The notes beneath the pieces were generated by a model. That model was not told the origin of the DNA. It made no database searches and saw only the letters and a list, made by a program, of their open reading frames with translations. Positions 1 through 9,371 of a stretch of 64,000 bases of DNA are shown piece by piece. The position numbers and the translations under genes are program-made. The DNA lies in contig NZ_CP062946.1 in NCBI RefSeq assembly GCF_014898095.1, forward strand, positions 3,410,001-3,474,000. Direction: 5' to 3'. The stretch comes from Thalassotalea sp. LPB0316. GTDB lineage: Bacteria; Pseudomonadota; Gammaproteobacteria; Enterobacterales; Alteromonadaceae. Positions within the stretch are counted from its first letter, which is position 1. Every line of letters starts with the position of its first letter.

Positions 1-135
1 TTTCTCATTATTTGCCTGCTCGCCTGCCCCTTGTTGGTCGTTAGGGCTTAATAAGTTAATGGCACTTGCACCAATCACAGCACCAACAATGGCTGCGCCG
101 ACTAATTTGATCATAAGATTATTGTTGTTTGACAT
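1..135 (-). CDS. Start of an efflux periplasmic adaptor-like protein (partial)
   Basis: Only the first 45 codons are in the window; the gene runs off the left edge. The visible part begins MSNNNN, followed by one hydrophobic segment rich in Val, Ile, Ala and Gly that would serve as a signal anchor, then a polar stretch with many Gln, Asn and Glu. Its ATG lies 2 bp after the stop of the TolC-type gene, so the two are co-transcribed. A membrane-fusion protein of the CusB/CzcB kind is the usual partner of a TolC channel in a metal efflux operon, and that is the basis for the product name. No adaptor domain is itself visible, so the product is inference from context. Confidence 0.5.
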   Translation of the reverse strand, partial: MSNNNNLMIKLVGAAIVGAVIGASAINLLSPNDQQGAGEQANNEK

Positions 136-137
136 TT

Positions 138-1583
138 TTATTCTCCCACCGACTTAACATTAAGTCGCGGCGTATCTTGTAGGCCCTTGTTTTGGTATGG
201 GTTTTGGTATGTGTTTTGATTTGAAGCTTGGCTAAAAAAGTAATTCACTCGAGCAACGGCTTTTAATGCTTCAACATCGATTTGCAGCGCTGAAATACGC
301 GCATTTAACTGAGCAATTCGCGATCGGACAACTTCAGCAAAGTCGCCATCATCGTTGGTATAAGCGGTTAACGAGGCTTCTGCTTGCTCTTCGGTTTGGG
401 TTAACAATTGTTGTTGATATATCGCTTGGCGCTGCGATAACCGTTGCAACTGACGAACTTCTTTTTCAACGGCGCTGATCATTTGTTTAGTCAGTAATAA
501 CTTTTCAGTTTTTATCGCTTGCGCTTCAGCAACCGACGCCGCGACTTGTTTATCTTGTTTGTTTTCAGTAAATAAGGGTAAATCAAAGGACACACCTACT
601 GAAAACAAATCGGCGCGACTGTCACCCGATGGCGTATCATCGCGATAACCATAACTGGCATTTACCCCCCATTGAGGCTTGTATTGCTGCTCGGCAAGAT
701 CAATATTTTTTTCAAACACTTGTTGCTTGATATCGATAACCGCCAATGCTGGGTGGTCCATCAATTCTTGTGCTAGCTGTGAGCGCGAATATTGTGAATT
801 TTTCAATAAGTTGGTTTTAGCTAATGCTAGTTGAGGCAACTTTTCACTCACACGAAACGGCTGCGTGCTCTCGTCAAAATAGGCAAATTGACTCTCAAAT
901 TGATTACCTTGGCCAATAGCTGAGATGTCAACAACGTGTAACCACTCATTTAACCGAGCCACCGAGGTTTCAAGCTTTTGCTTTTGCGCGGTGAGTCTAT
1001 CTTCTAATTGGACAATCTCCAGTTGCGCGCGAATAACATCTTGTTGTCGGGTTTTACCCACAGCATTGGCGTAGCTGACTTTTGCCACTTCAGCCATTTG
1101 CTCAAACAAAGACCAATCGGCTTCAATTAGGCGGACAGTTTGTTGTGCCAGATAGGCTTCTAACCACAATTCAGAAACTATGGTGGTCAACTTGGCTTTG
1201 CGTTCAGCGCGTAATAACGGATATTTTGACGCTTCGATTTTAAGTTGGTTGGCTTTAATAGTTAAACTATCGCCACGTGGAAACATTTGAGCAACACCAA
1301 CTTTGAGTTGAGTCATGCCCTCTTGCTCCAAATTCCACGCATCGGTTGGCAAATTCGCGATCGATAGTGACACGGTTGGATCGGGTAACGTATTGCTAGC
1401 AATACTGCGATACTCTATCGCTTGTTGTTGTAACTCATTCCCCTGTAACCACGGGTCGTTTTGATGAGCTAAAGCAATCGCTTGATCCAGTGAAATAACC
1501 TGCTGAGCTTGGGTTGTAATTGCTGATAAGCCCAAAAATAAACTCAGTGTTATGCTTGATAAACGTAACTGATGCATTTTCAT
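138..1583 (-). CDS. TolC-family outer membrane efflux channel (CusC/CzcC-like)
   Basis: This 481-residue protein has a signal peptide (about residues 1-26, ending TQAQQ) and the alternating long helices and short strands of the outer membrane efflux protein family. The central region near residue 310, with GVNASYGYRDD and then a SVGVSFDLPLF strand, is the kind of strand seen in the second half of CusC and CzcC. The channel would carry metal ions or drugs from the periplasmic adaptor across the outer membrane. Its start overlaps the stop of the upstream DUF411 gene (TAATG), and its stop is 2 bp from the adaptor start, giving one operon. DUF411 and a Cys/His/Met-rich exported protein upstream point to copper or a similar metal. 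An alternative ATG lies two codons downstream. Confidence 0.9.
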   Translation of the reverse strand: MKMHQLRLSSITLSLFLGLSAITTQAQQVISLDQAIALAHQNDPWLQGNELQQQAIEYRSIASNTLPDPTVSLSIANLPTDAWNLEQEGMTQLKVGVAQMFPRGDSLTIKANQLKIEASKYPLLRAERKAKLTTIVSELWLEAYLAQQTVRLIEADWSLFEQMAEVAKVSYANAVGKTRQQDVIRAQLEIVQLEDRLTAQKQKLETSVARLNEWLHVVDISAIGQGNQFESQFAYFDESTQPFRVSEKLPQLALAKTNLLKNSQYSRSQLAQELMDHPALAVIDIKQQVFEKNIDLAEQQYKPQWGVNASYGYRDDTPSGDSRADLFSVGVSFDLPLFTENKQDKQVAASVAEAQAIKTEKLLLTKQMISAVEKEVRQLQRLSQRQAIYQQQLLTQTEEQAEASLTAYTNDDGDFAEVVRSRIAQLNARISALQIDVEALKAVARVNYFFSQASNQNTYQNPYQNKGLQDTPRLNVKSVGE

Positions 1584-2065
1584 TAGAATTGCTCCTGATA
1601 ATTATTGACCCGAGCAAACACTCGACTACTACCGTCACTAAACAAAACCAATACTCGATAAGGCATAAAGTTATCGCCCACTTCCATGCCTGGTGAACCT
1701 ACAGGCATGGCTGGCACAGATAAACCAATAGCATCAGGTAATGGCGATGTTAAAAAATGGCGAATAAATTTTGCCGGTACATGCCCTTCAAAGAAAAAGC
1801 CTTGTTGGCTAACTGCGGTATGGCACGAGCGATATTGGGGTAATACACCATATTGTTGCTTAATCGTACCGAGATCTTGATGATCAACACCAGTGGCAGT
1901 AATACCCTGCTGTTCTAGATGGTGGAGCCACTTTTTACAGCAACCACATGTTGGTGTTTTATGAACAAATAATTGTAATTCATTAGCAATTTCAGGTGTT
2001 GTTTCGCTATGAGCCAGCATTGGTAGATACAGGAGTACCATGGCTAGTTTAAATAGTATTTTCAT
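1583..2065 (-). CDS. DUF411 metal-binding periplasmic protein
   Basis: A 160-residue protein with a signal peptide (about residues 1-20, ending LAHSE). It then shows the DUF411 hallmarks: a PTCGCCKKW motif near residue 38 with three cysteines, a later SCHTA, then GHVPAKFI and a VPAMPVGSPGME segment. DUF411 proteins are found with copper and silver resistance genes and are thought to bind metal in the periplasm. The stop codon overlaps the start of the TolC-family gene (TAATG), so the two are translationally coupled. The exact biochemical role of DUF411 is not established. Confidence 0.85.
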   Translation of the reverse strand: MKILFKLAMVLLYLPMLAHSETTPEIANELQLFVHKTPTCGCCKKWLHHLEQQGITATGVDHQDLGTIKQQYGVLPQYRSCHTAVSQQGFFFEGHVPAKFIRHFLTSPLPDAIGLSVPAMPVGSPGMEVGDNFMPYRVLVLFSDGSSRVFARVNNYQEQF

Positions 2066-2177
2066 TGTCTTTCGCCACTAGAATAATCTAGATAATCAAT
2101 AAGTTGTATTGGTTTAAAAGTGTAATTAACGGTATATATACAAAGAAATCAGCGCAAAAAAGACACACTGATCCTGT

Positions 2178-2621
2178 TTAAGCAATGATCGGTGGGCGAA
2201 ATAGAGCAGAAATAACGAAGTTAGTGTGTTGAGTTTTCGAGCTAACAATCAACTCACTTGCTAAGGCAAGAGATCCTGCTTTATCAACAGAATTGAGTAA
2301 TGAAACACCTGTGCAAGCATTGGTTGGGCATGGGCAATCATCACCACAACAATCGCCGTGAGTTGGCGCCATACTGTGCTCCATTGCTTTTCCGGCTAAT
2401 GTTTTATCAGCCATTGTTTGATGGTGCATCATCATGGCGTGATCCGTATTAGCGTGATCAACCTTTGCTGATTGAGCTGATTGTTGAGGTGCTTTTTGAT
2501 GAGATGAATGCGTGTTACCCGACATTTCACACGTCATTGCGGCATTAGCCAAGCCTTGCCCAACAAAGGCAAGAAGCATAAATAGCGCTAAAACAACGGT
2601 TGAAATGGGTTTGCTCATCAT
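2178..2621 (-). CDS. His/Met/Cys-rich exported protein, probably copper-related
   Basis: A 147-residue protein with a hydrophobic N-terminal segment (residues 8-26) likely to be a signal peptide. The middle is rich in His and Met (for example DHAMMMHHQTM), and a CCGDDCPCPTNAC cluster lies near residue 92. The composition is typical of small metal-responsive proteins next to copper efflux genes (CopL or DUF2946-like). It sits 112 bp upstream of the DUF411 gene on the same strand, so it may head the operon or be transcribed separately. ATG codons at 2621 and 2618 are both possible starts. The family assignment is tentative; metal binding is inferred from residue content. Confidence 0.6.
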   Translation of the reverse strand: MMSKPISTVVLALFMLLAFVGQGLANAAMTCEMSGNTHSSHQKAPQQSAQSAKVDHANTDHAMMMHHQTMADKTLAGKAMEHSMAPTHGDCCGDDCPCPTNACTGVSLLNSVDKAGSLALASELIVSSKTQHTNFVISALFRPPIIA

Positions 2622-2830
2622 TCACTCTCAATAAATCTCGCTCAAGAGTATGCGAAATTGACCAAAATGTAAATATTTCAAGGCTCATCAACTTAGGCCA
2701 CCAAAACAAACTACTGCTAAATCAGGTAGAAATTTCAGTTAATTCAAAGAAAACTAATTGATAGCTCCATTAACTTTACAAAAATATTGTTTGCATCTAA
2801 TCCCTAGCAACCTCCTCCCCTAAAAAAAAT

Positions 2831-2851
2831 AAATGATAATAATTATCATTT
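2831..2851. promoter_or_regulatory. Fur box (ferric uptake regulator operator)
   Basis: A perfect palindrome with arms AAATGATAAT and ATTATCATTT around a single A, closely matching the 19-bp Fur consensus. It lies 68 bp before the GTG start of the TonB receptor, where Fur-Fe(II) would block transcription of the receptor and hydroxylase genes when iron is plentiful. Confidence 0.9.
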
Positions 2852-2918
2852 GCACTTCGATTTACATGACTGTATCATTCACACGATTTTAACAACAACA
2901 TGACAAAGGGAAAAAACA

Positions 2919-5189
2919 GTGTCAAAAAAAGTGCTATTAGGCTCAACAGCTTTATTAGGTGCATTATCTATCGGCTCAACCTCAGTGTTTGCTAATGAGA
3001 CAGCCGATAACAACAATAAAGCGAAAGACAAAGAGCTTGAATTAATTGAAATCCACGGTGCTCGCAACTCACTCTATAGCGTAAAACAATCAGGTGATAT
3101 TCGCCGATTAGCAGAACTCGTGGATACACCTGCTACGATTACGGTATTAACCAAAGACCAAATAGAAGAATCTGGTCGCTCAGATCTCAAAGAAATCCTC
3201 TCAACCCAAGCAGGCGTTACGCTTGGCACAGGTGAAAACGGTAATGCCTTTGGCGATCGTTATATTATTCGCGGCCATGAAGCGCGTTCAGACGTATTCG
3301 TTGATGGCTTGCGCGATCCGGGCATGACCACCCGTGAAAGCTTTTCAGTTGAACAAATTGAAATCACTAAAGGGCCAAGTGCTACGTTTGCTGGCCGAGG
3401 CTCATCAGGTGGTGCGATCAACTCAATCACTAAAAAAGCATCGTTAGGTTATGATTTTGGTCGAGTAGATGGCGGTATTGGTAGCGATGACTACTACCGC
3501 GTATCGGTTGACGTTAATAAGCCAATAAACGAAGACTTTGCCACTCGTATTAACTTAATGAAAGCCAATGAAGATGCGCCAAAGCGCCCGGGCGCAGAGC
3601 GCAGCCGTGAAGGTGCGTTAATTTCTGGTTTATATGACGATGGCAACAAAACCAAAGTTTGGGCTGATGTTTACTACTTAAACGCTGAAGATGTGCCTGA
3701 TTTAGGCACGACGGTCGTTAACGATAAAATTATCGAAGATATTCCAGTGTACGCCCAAAATGGCGACTTCATGGATTCAGAAGCTTGGTCAACAACGCTT
3801 CGTTTTGAACATCAGTTAAATGATACGTGGAAGTTATACAATATCACCCGTTACGGTGAAACAGAAAACGGCTATGTAGCCACTAGCGCCGGCGGTACAT
3901 CGGGTTACGCAAATGAAGCTGATGCGACCAACCAAGAAAATGGCTTTGATACCTTTGCCCTAGGCAGTCATTCAAACGCACAGGAAGTTGAACACGTAGC
4001 AACACAATTTAACTTGTTTGCTGAGTTATCTCATGGCTCAATTGAGCACAAGTTACTTTTCAGTGCTGAATACGCCGATTACTCAGTCAAGAACTACAGC
4101 TACGACAATATCCGCGACTTTGTAACAAGCAACTGCTGGACAAACACTCGCCGCGGTGTAGCCGAAGGTTTTTGTGGTTTAGATAGCAATGGCAATGCCG
4201 CAGATGGACTAAATAGCGCACTTGATCGCTCTAACATTGTTAAAGGCGCCCTGAAAAATGACTACAATTATGAAGTTGCCGCGATCTCAATCATGGATAC
4301 AATTCAGTTAAACGATGACTTAATGATCTTTGCAGGCCTTCGTTTAGATTCATACGATTACAGCAACCTAACCAACGGAAGAGATGGCGAAGCGCTTTAT
4401 GAGTTCTCAGACACCTTAACCAACGGTCACTTTGGTGTTGTTTATGAAGTGGTTGACGATATCAACCTATACGCGTCATACGGTACGGCAACAAACATCA
4501 ATGGTGGTGAATCTGATGTTGGTGGTAACTGTGGATATGGCGGCGTTTGTACTGATTCAGAAGGCAGTGCTAACGCGGAACCGGAAACAGTCACCAATAT
4601 CGAGATTGGTACTAAGATGTCGCTTAACGATGAAAAGCTATTTGTTCAAATTGCCGCTTTCCAATTAACCAAAGACGACATTATGGAAGGTGCTGGCCGC
4701 GGCTATGACGTAACAGGTGCGCTAAATACCGGCAAGCACGAAGTTACTGGTATTGAAGTGGCGATGAATGGTCAACTAACCGAAAAGCTAAGTATTCAAG
4801 TTAGTGCTGCAACCATGGATTCAGAAATCCTAAAGTCGGAATCAAATCCAGATAGCATTGGCTTACCGCTAGCATTATTTGCTGACGATAGCTTTTACGC
4901 TCAAGCGCGTTATCAATTAACAGAAGACTTTGCTTTCGGTGGTGATTTTACCTACAAAAGTGGTATGACAGGCGGCCAACCTGATACAGGTTCAAATGGC
5001 CCTGACGTTCCGGCGTATCGCGTATACAACTTATTTGCCACCTATAACTTTAGCGACGATGTAACAGCTCGCGTTAATTTAGGTAATGTTTTTGACGAGG
5101 AATACTACACCTCGACATACCGCGCACCTAAGTTCATGTATATTGGCGATCGCCAGTCATTACGTGCAACTGTCACTTACCAATTCTAG
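2919..5189 (+). CDS. TonB-dependent siderophore receptor (catecholate type)
   Basis: A 756-residue outer membrane receptor. The GTG start at 2919 follows an AAAGGG ribosome site 8 bp upstream. Residues 1-25 form a signal peptide ending SVFA. The plug domain (about 60-180) carries TITVLTKDQIEESGRSDLK, RYIIRGHEARSDVFVDG and ITKGPSATFAGRGSSGG, which are characteristic of siderophore receptors such as Fiu. The rest is beta barrel, with the family end motif FDEEYYTSTYR and a terminal Phe. A Cys pair near residues 407 and 419 lies in an extracellular loop. The Fur box upstream and the PKHD hydroxylase directly downstream (a Fiu-YbiX type pairing) support iron-chelate uptake. The substrate is unknown. 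Confidence 0.93.
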   Translation: MSKKVLLGSTALLGALSIGSTSVFANETADNNNKAKDKELELIEIHGARNSLYSVKQSGDIRRLAELVDTPATITVLTKDQIEESGRSDLKEILSTQAGVTLGTGENGNAFGDRYIIRGHEARSDVFVDGLRDPGMTTRESFSVEQIEITKGPSATFAGRGSSGGAINSITKKASLGYDFGRVDGGIGSDDYYRVSVDVNKPINEDFATRINLMKANEDAPKRPGAERSREGALISGLYDDGNKTKVWADVYYLNAEDVPDLGTTVVNDKIIEDIPVYAQNGDFMDSEAWSTTLRFEHQLNDTWKLYNITRYGETENGYVATSAGGTSGYANEADATNQENGFDTFALGSHSNAQEVEHVATQFNLFAELSHGSIEHKLLFSAEYADYSVKNYSYDNIRDFVTSNCWTNTRRGVAEGFCGLDSNGNAADGLNSALDRSNIVKGALKNDYNYEVAAISIMDTIQLNDDLMIFAGLRLDSYDYSNLTNGRDGEALYEFSDTLTNGHFGVVYEVVDDINLYASYGTATNINGGESDVGGNCGYGGVCTDSEGSANAEPETVTNIEIGTKMSLNDEKLFVQIAAFQLTKDDIMEGAGRGYDVTGALNTGKHEVTGIEVAMNGQLTEKLSIQVSAATMDSEILKSESNPDSIGLPLALFADDSFYAQARYQLTEDFAFGGDFTYKSGMTGGQPDTGSNGPDVPAYRVYNLFATYNFSDDVTARVNLGNVFDEEYYTSTYRAPKFMYIGDRQSLRATVTYQF

Positions 5190-5199
5190 GAGAAATAAC

Positions 5200-5880
5200 A
5201 TGGTCTTGATCGAGCAACTACTAAGCCACGAAGAAGTAAACCTATTGCGCCAGCACCTCGATCAAGTGCCATGGCTCGATGGTAAAGGCACGGCAATGGG
5301 CATGGCTGCTGACGTAAAAAGCAATGGCCAAGCCGATGCCAATAATGAAACCGTACAGCAGCTTGCCAACTCACTTCTGGCAAAATATGGCGAGTGTGCC
5401 AAGCTCGTTTCGGCTGTGCTACCCCACAAAATTTTTCCACCGTGTTTTAACCGTTATTGCGAAGGTGAAACCTATGGCTTGCACGTAGATGCGGCGGTAA
5501 TGCGATTGCCCAATTCAACAGATATTTTGCGTTCAGATATGTCGATGACCTTGTTTTTATCTTCGCCTGATGAATACGAGGGCGGCGAGCTGATCATCCA
5601 AACCGAATTTGGTGAACAAAAAGTCAAACCCAAAGCTGGTGATGCGGTGATCTATCCATCAAGCAGTCTGCACAAAGTCACACCGGTTACTTCAGGCGTG
5701 CGCCTTGCCGCCATTACTTGGATGCAAAGTATGGTGCCCGACACCCACATTCGCGAGTTGTTATTTGAGCTAGACCAAAACATTCAACAACTGCTAAGCA
5801 ATCAATCAGTGCCAAGAGCGCAACTTGATAGCTTACATCACATTTACCACAACTTGATTCGCAAACACTCGGTGTTTTAG
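5200..5880 (+). CDS. PKHD-type Fe(II)/2-oxoglutarate hydroxylase (YbiX/PiuC family)
   Basis: A 226-residue member of the PiuC/YbiX family. The metal ligands are visible as HVD (in YGLHVDAAVM, near residue 96) and a distal His (SSLHKV, near 157), followed by the GVRLAAITW segment whose Arg binds 2-oxoglutarate. The start at 5200 is chosen because AGGAGA lies 6 bp before it, overlapping the stop of the TonB receptor gene; a longer reading frame back to 5086 would lie inside that gene. It is co-transcribed with the receptor under the Fur box. In other bacteria these genes accompany catecholate siderophore receptors; the natural substrate is not settled. Confidence 0.93.
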   Translation: MVLIEQLLSHEEVNLLRQHLDQVPWLDGKGTAMGMAADVKSNGQADANNETVQQLANSLLAKYGECAKLVSAVLPHKIFPPCFNRYCEGETYGLHVDAAVMRLPNSTDILRSDMSMTLFLSSPDEYEGGELIIQTEFGEQKVKPKAGDAVIYPSSSLHKVTPVTSGVRLAAITWMQSMVPDTHIRELLFELDQNIQQLLSNQSVPRAQLDSLHHIYHNLIRKHSVF

Positions 5881-6052
5881 CTATTCAAGTATTAAATTAC
5901 AAAACTAATAAATCAATAATTATTCAAATTCTAATATATTTTTTTATCAATTTTCACGAATGGTCTATTATTAAATTCACAAAAAACTCCAAAGCAAGGA
6001 ATGCTGCATTATCCTTCATTGGTAAATATTGGAACTCTCGGAGGGTATATAC

Positions 6053-6448
6053 ATGGATTTGTACATAAATAGTAAATCCATAAACTCAAAGCAGTTACAC
6101 AACCTGTCTCTTACTATGCTTAGCGATATAAATAGCTATCAAGATTTGACAGCGTCTTTACCTCAATCACAAGTAAAACGATCTTCTAAAGGCGATCCCA
6201 TTACGACTAAAGGAGATCCTGTTACGATAGGTCAACTAGCACTAACTTTTTTAGGGGGTGGTAGCGCAGTGGCCCTGCTTGAAGTAATTAGAGCATATAT
6301 ATCTCGAAATAACACTTTATCTATTGAATTGAAGAATAAAGACGGTAGCTCAATAAATTTCACTGCTGAAAACGTCAATGTTTGTGACTCGAAGGAATTA
6401 ATCGAAACAATTCAATCAATGGCTTTAAAACAAGAGTTAAAGTCATGA
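6053..6448 (+). CDS. EACC1-like small component of a predicted conflict system
   Basis: A 131-residue protein. The ATG at 6053 is chosen because GGAGGG lies 7 bp upstream; an in-frame TTG at 6029 has no such site. The sequence shows a repeated KGDP[IV]T motif, then TIGQLALTFLGGGSAVALLE, which runs into VIRAYISRNNT and a strand SIELKNKDGSSINF. This order (polar N-terminus, Gly-rich hydrophobic helix, basic Arg, then a beta hairpin) matches the effector-associated constant component 1 described in silico by Aravind and co-workers, found with caspase-like and trypsin-like effectors. The last codons overlap the caspase start (ATGA), so the two are coupled. The family call is by pattern recognition only. 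Confidence 0.65.
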   Translation: MDLYINSKSINSKQLHNLSLTMLSDINSYQDLTASLPQSQVKRSSKGDPITTKGDPVTIGQLALTFLGGGSAVALLEVIRAYISRNNTLSIELKNKDGSSINFTAENVNVCDSKELIETIQSMALKQELKS

Positions 6449-8583
6449 CCAAAACAGCCATTCTCATTGGTTCATCAATATATGAAGATAATTCTTTACA
6501 CAACTTACGTTGCCCAGAATCAGATGTCACAGGTTTAGTAAAAGTATTTAAAGATAAAAATATTGGTGAATTTGATGAAATCAATACTTTTATTAACAAA
6601 AGTTCACATGAAATCATCATTCAAATTCAATCTAAATTAAACCAATTAGGCAATGAAGACACTTTAGTTATTTATTTTTCTGGACACGGAAAAATAAGTA
6701 TAACCGGAAACCTTTATCTAACGACAACAAATACGAATACTCACTTATTGGAAACAACAGCCATTGAATTGGCACTTATTTATAGGTTAATCAAAGACTC
6801 TAACTGCAGAAAAGTTATTGTAATTTTAGATTGTTGTTACAGTGGTGCTGTCGGTGACGTTATAACAAAAGGGACAATAGAGGATCAAATTCAGAATGTG
6901 AATAGGGGAAGCGGAACAGTACTACTCACTGCCTCTACAGGTTTACAAGTTGCGATAGAAAAAGAAACAGACGATTATAGCTTGTTTACAAAGTACTTAA
7001 TTCAAGGGCTTAAAACCGGTGAGCCAGACTTAAATGGCGATGGATTTATAACTATAAACGAGCTTTATAGTTATGCATATCAGCAAGTAACAAATGAAAG
7101 CTCTCAAGAACCTACATGTAGTGGCATAGATATAAAGGGAGATTTAACTATTGCTAAAAGTGGCAAACAGCCAAGAAAGGAAAGGGAAAAAGCCCTAGAA
7201 AAATTACTGTTTTCACTAAAACATGATAAGCGAATAGGCAAAGAGATGTTTCAAGAAGCATACTCTATCATTGGTCTTGCAGTTGATGATCTATCCACGG
7301 AACAGCGTACAAAAGACAATTTACTAACTGATTTGTTAAATGGAGATTTGGAGGCTGTTGACTTAATTTTAAAATGGAATCAAATAATAAAACCAAGTTC
7401 GTCAGGTAATAATGAACTACCACCAAAGGAAAAAATCAAAACTATAACAAGCACTGAGGCAGTTAGTAATGGTGATGAAGAAAGGGCGAAATTTACATGG
7501 TGGAAACAAATTTTATTTACCATTTGTACTATTGTGCTTTGTAGCTCCTGGGAGGTTAAAGAAGGCTTTTATATGCAGCTTTCTTGTCTGCTGTTAGTCT
7601 TAACTTTATACGTTTCAGTAAAATATCAAGCCAATTTAAACAAACCTTTTTTAGTGTCATCACCAGTATTTCTATTTCAATATGATTTTTATGACGTTCA
7701 ATTTTATCTAGGAGAGACTTTGGCTACCCTGCTGTTACTTATTGGCTTAAATCAGTGGATATTAGCTAGCCCTTCTTTTTCCAGAATAAGAGAACGTCTA
7801 ACCAACCATTACTTTGTGACAGTTACACTAATTCCACTTGCATCGCTAGTTCTGTCAATTGGTTACTTTTTCACAGATGATTTTTACCTTGCACCATTTA
7901 TTTCGCTTACATACCTATTACCTTTATTTATTGCGATTTACTGTACTTTACACAATGAATATTCAAAGCGAATAAGCCTTATATTAAGTTACGTATGTGT
8001 TATCTGTTTATCGTTGGCGCTCAAGTATTTTGAGCTGAATTTATCTTTTGATTTTGATAATGGTTACATTTTCTTTGGGTTCACAACTATAAACTGGTTT
8101 GAGCCTCTGCTATTTATTTGTTTGATTTGGTGCGCGATCAACTTCCAACGCGATATACACAACAAGCAAATAGGATTGATTAGTAAATATGGAGTATGTG
8201 CAACGGGGTGCTTTGTACTGTATTTGTTAAATCTATCAGGAATAACTCCAGAAGCTTATATTAGTAGCCTTTTTAGCGAGCAGGCTAATACATCAAGCAT
8301 AGAGAACATCGAGGTTGTAAAGACCAGCTTATTTAGCCATAACTTTTCTGCATACTGGATGTTACTCTTTTTTATATTTTGGGGAGCCAGTAACTCAAAA
8401 GTAAAATGGTATATACCAACACTTATGGGCATCATTTTTTACTTCACGATGACCGTATTTGCAGTTATTGCTGATAATACAGCTTTAATCGACATTGCTC
8501 TATTGCTATACGTTATTCTAATATTTCATTTTAGTGTAAAGTACAGCAAGATTATTCGGAAAGCTTTATCTCCTCCTAACTAA
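6445..8583 (+). CDS. Caspase-like (C14) protease with effector-associated-like region and multispan membrane domain
   Basis: A 712-residue protein. Residues 1-235 form a caspase/metacaspase fold: the catalytic His lies in VIYFSGHGK (near residue 81) and the catalytic Cys in VILDCCYSG (near 129). An EF-hand-like DLNGDGFITINEL (near 193) is inside the domain. Residues about 245-315 form a helical region that resembles effector-associated domains. From about residue 350 to 705 there are about ten or eleven hydrophobic membrane spans. The start overlaps the stop of the EACC1-like gene. The likely model is that a sensed stress activates the protease and damages the membrane or host proteins, causing dormancy or death. 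The trigger and substrates cannot be read from sequence. The region is clearly more AT-rich than its neighbours. Confidence 0.85.
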   Translation: MTKTAILIGSSIYEDNSLHNLRCPESDVTGLVKVFKDKNIGEFDEINTFINKSSHEIIIQIQSKLNQLGNEDTLVIYFSGHGKISITGNLYLTTTNTNTHLLETTAIELALIYRLIKDSNCRKVIVILDCCYSGAVGDVITKGTIEDQIQNVNRGSGTVLLTASTGLQVAIEKETDDYSLFTKYLIQGLKTGEPDLNGDGFITINELYSYAYQQVTNESSQEPTCSGIDIKGDLTIAKSGKQPRKEREKALEKLLFSLKHDKRIGKEMFQEAYSIIGLAVDDLSTEQRTKDNLLTDLLNGDLEAVDLILKWNQIIKPSSSGNNELPPKEKIKTITSTEAVSNGDEERAKFTWWKQILFTICTIVLCSSWEVKEGFYMQLSCLLLVLTLYVSVKYQANLNKPFLVSSPVFLFQYDFYDVQFYLGETLATLLLLIGLNQWILASPSFSRIRERLTNHYFVTVTLIPLASLVLSIGYFFTDDFYLAPFISLTYLLPLFIAIYCTLHNEYSKRISLILSYVCVICLSLALKYFELNLSFDFDNGYIFFGFTTINWFEPLLFICLIWCAINFQRDIHNKQIGLISKYGVCATGCFVLYLLNLSGITPEAYISSLFSEQANTSSIENIEVVKTSLFSHNFSAYWMLLFFIFWGASNSKVKWYIPTLMGIIFYFTMTVFAVIADNTALIDIALLLYVILIFHFSVKYSKIIRKALSPPN

Positions 8584-8724
8584 AAACTATTGAATACCAA
8601 GAGTAAAAGTATCAAAACAAAAGCAAGCGTAGCGATTAAAGGGCTAGTTTTATTCCATTTTTATAGGCCGTAATCCATTTGATTGCTGTTATAATGCCGC
8701 CATCATTTTCTAAGAATCATTTCC

Positions 8725-9267
8725 ATGGCGTTAAAAGCAACCATCTTCAAAGTCGACTTATCCATTTCAGATATGGATAAACATTATTACGCTGATCACG
8801 CGCTAACCATTGCAAGGCACCCTTCGGAAAGCGACAAACGCATGATGCTAAGAATCATTGCGTTTGCATTCAACGCACATGAACAACTTGAATTCACCAA
8901 AGGCTTGAGCGATGTTGATACGCCCGATTTATGGCAAAAAAACTACAGTGGTGAGATTGAGCTATGGATAGAGTTAGGCCAACCGTCAGAACAACGCATT
9001 AAAAAAGGCTGTAACCAAGCCGTGCAAATGATGGTCTACAGCTACGACAACAACGCCTTTGACGAATGGTGGAAGAAAGAGCAAAACGCCCTAAATATGC
9101 GTAAAAACCTTACGATTACCACCGTCAGTGAGACTACCATCGAACAACTAGCTGACTTAGTAGAGCGCCAAATGCAGATCCAAGTCACCATTCAAGATGG
9201 TCAAGCGTGGTTTAGTGTAAATAATCAAACGATTGAGGTGAGTTTGAATAAGGTTAAAGAAGTTTAG
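8725..9267 (+). CDS. yaeQ: YaeQ family protein
   Basis: A 180-residue protein that matches YaeQ over its whole length, beginning MALKATIFKVDLSISDMD, with the conserved HALTIARHPSE, the GLSDVDTPDLW motif and the IELGQPSEQRIKKGC segment. YaeQ has a PD-(D/E)xK-like fold but its biochemical role is unclear; it was first noted as a suppressor of RfaH loss in E. coli. It is a single gene with a TATAAT-like box at 8690-8695. It is backbone, not part of the preceding AT-rich unit. Confidence 0.92.
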   Translation: MALKATIFKVDLSISDMDKHYYADHALTIARHPSESDKRMMLRIIAFAFNAHEQLEFTKGLSDVDTPDLWQKNYSGEIELWIELGQPSEQRIKKGCNQAVQMMVYSYDNNAFDEWWKKEQNALNMRKNLTITTVSETTIEQLADLVERQMQIQVTIQDGQAWFSVNNQTIEVSLNKVKEV

Positions 9268-9371
9268 GTTTATAGCAACAAGCACTACTTTAAACTAGGT
9301 ATAACTCATTTTGATCGAAATACCGAGCATCGCGTATATTATCCTTGTTTATATTTCTAACGGAGTCATTA

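Noticed and set aside
5086..5199. Longer N-terminus for the PKHD hydroxylase
   Set aside because: It would lie inside the TonB receptor gene; the ATG at 5200 has a good ribosome site and the family start.
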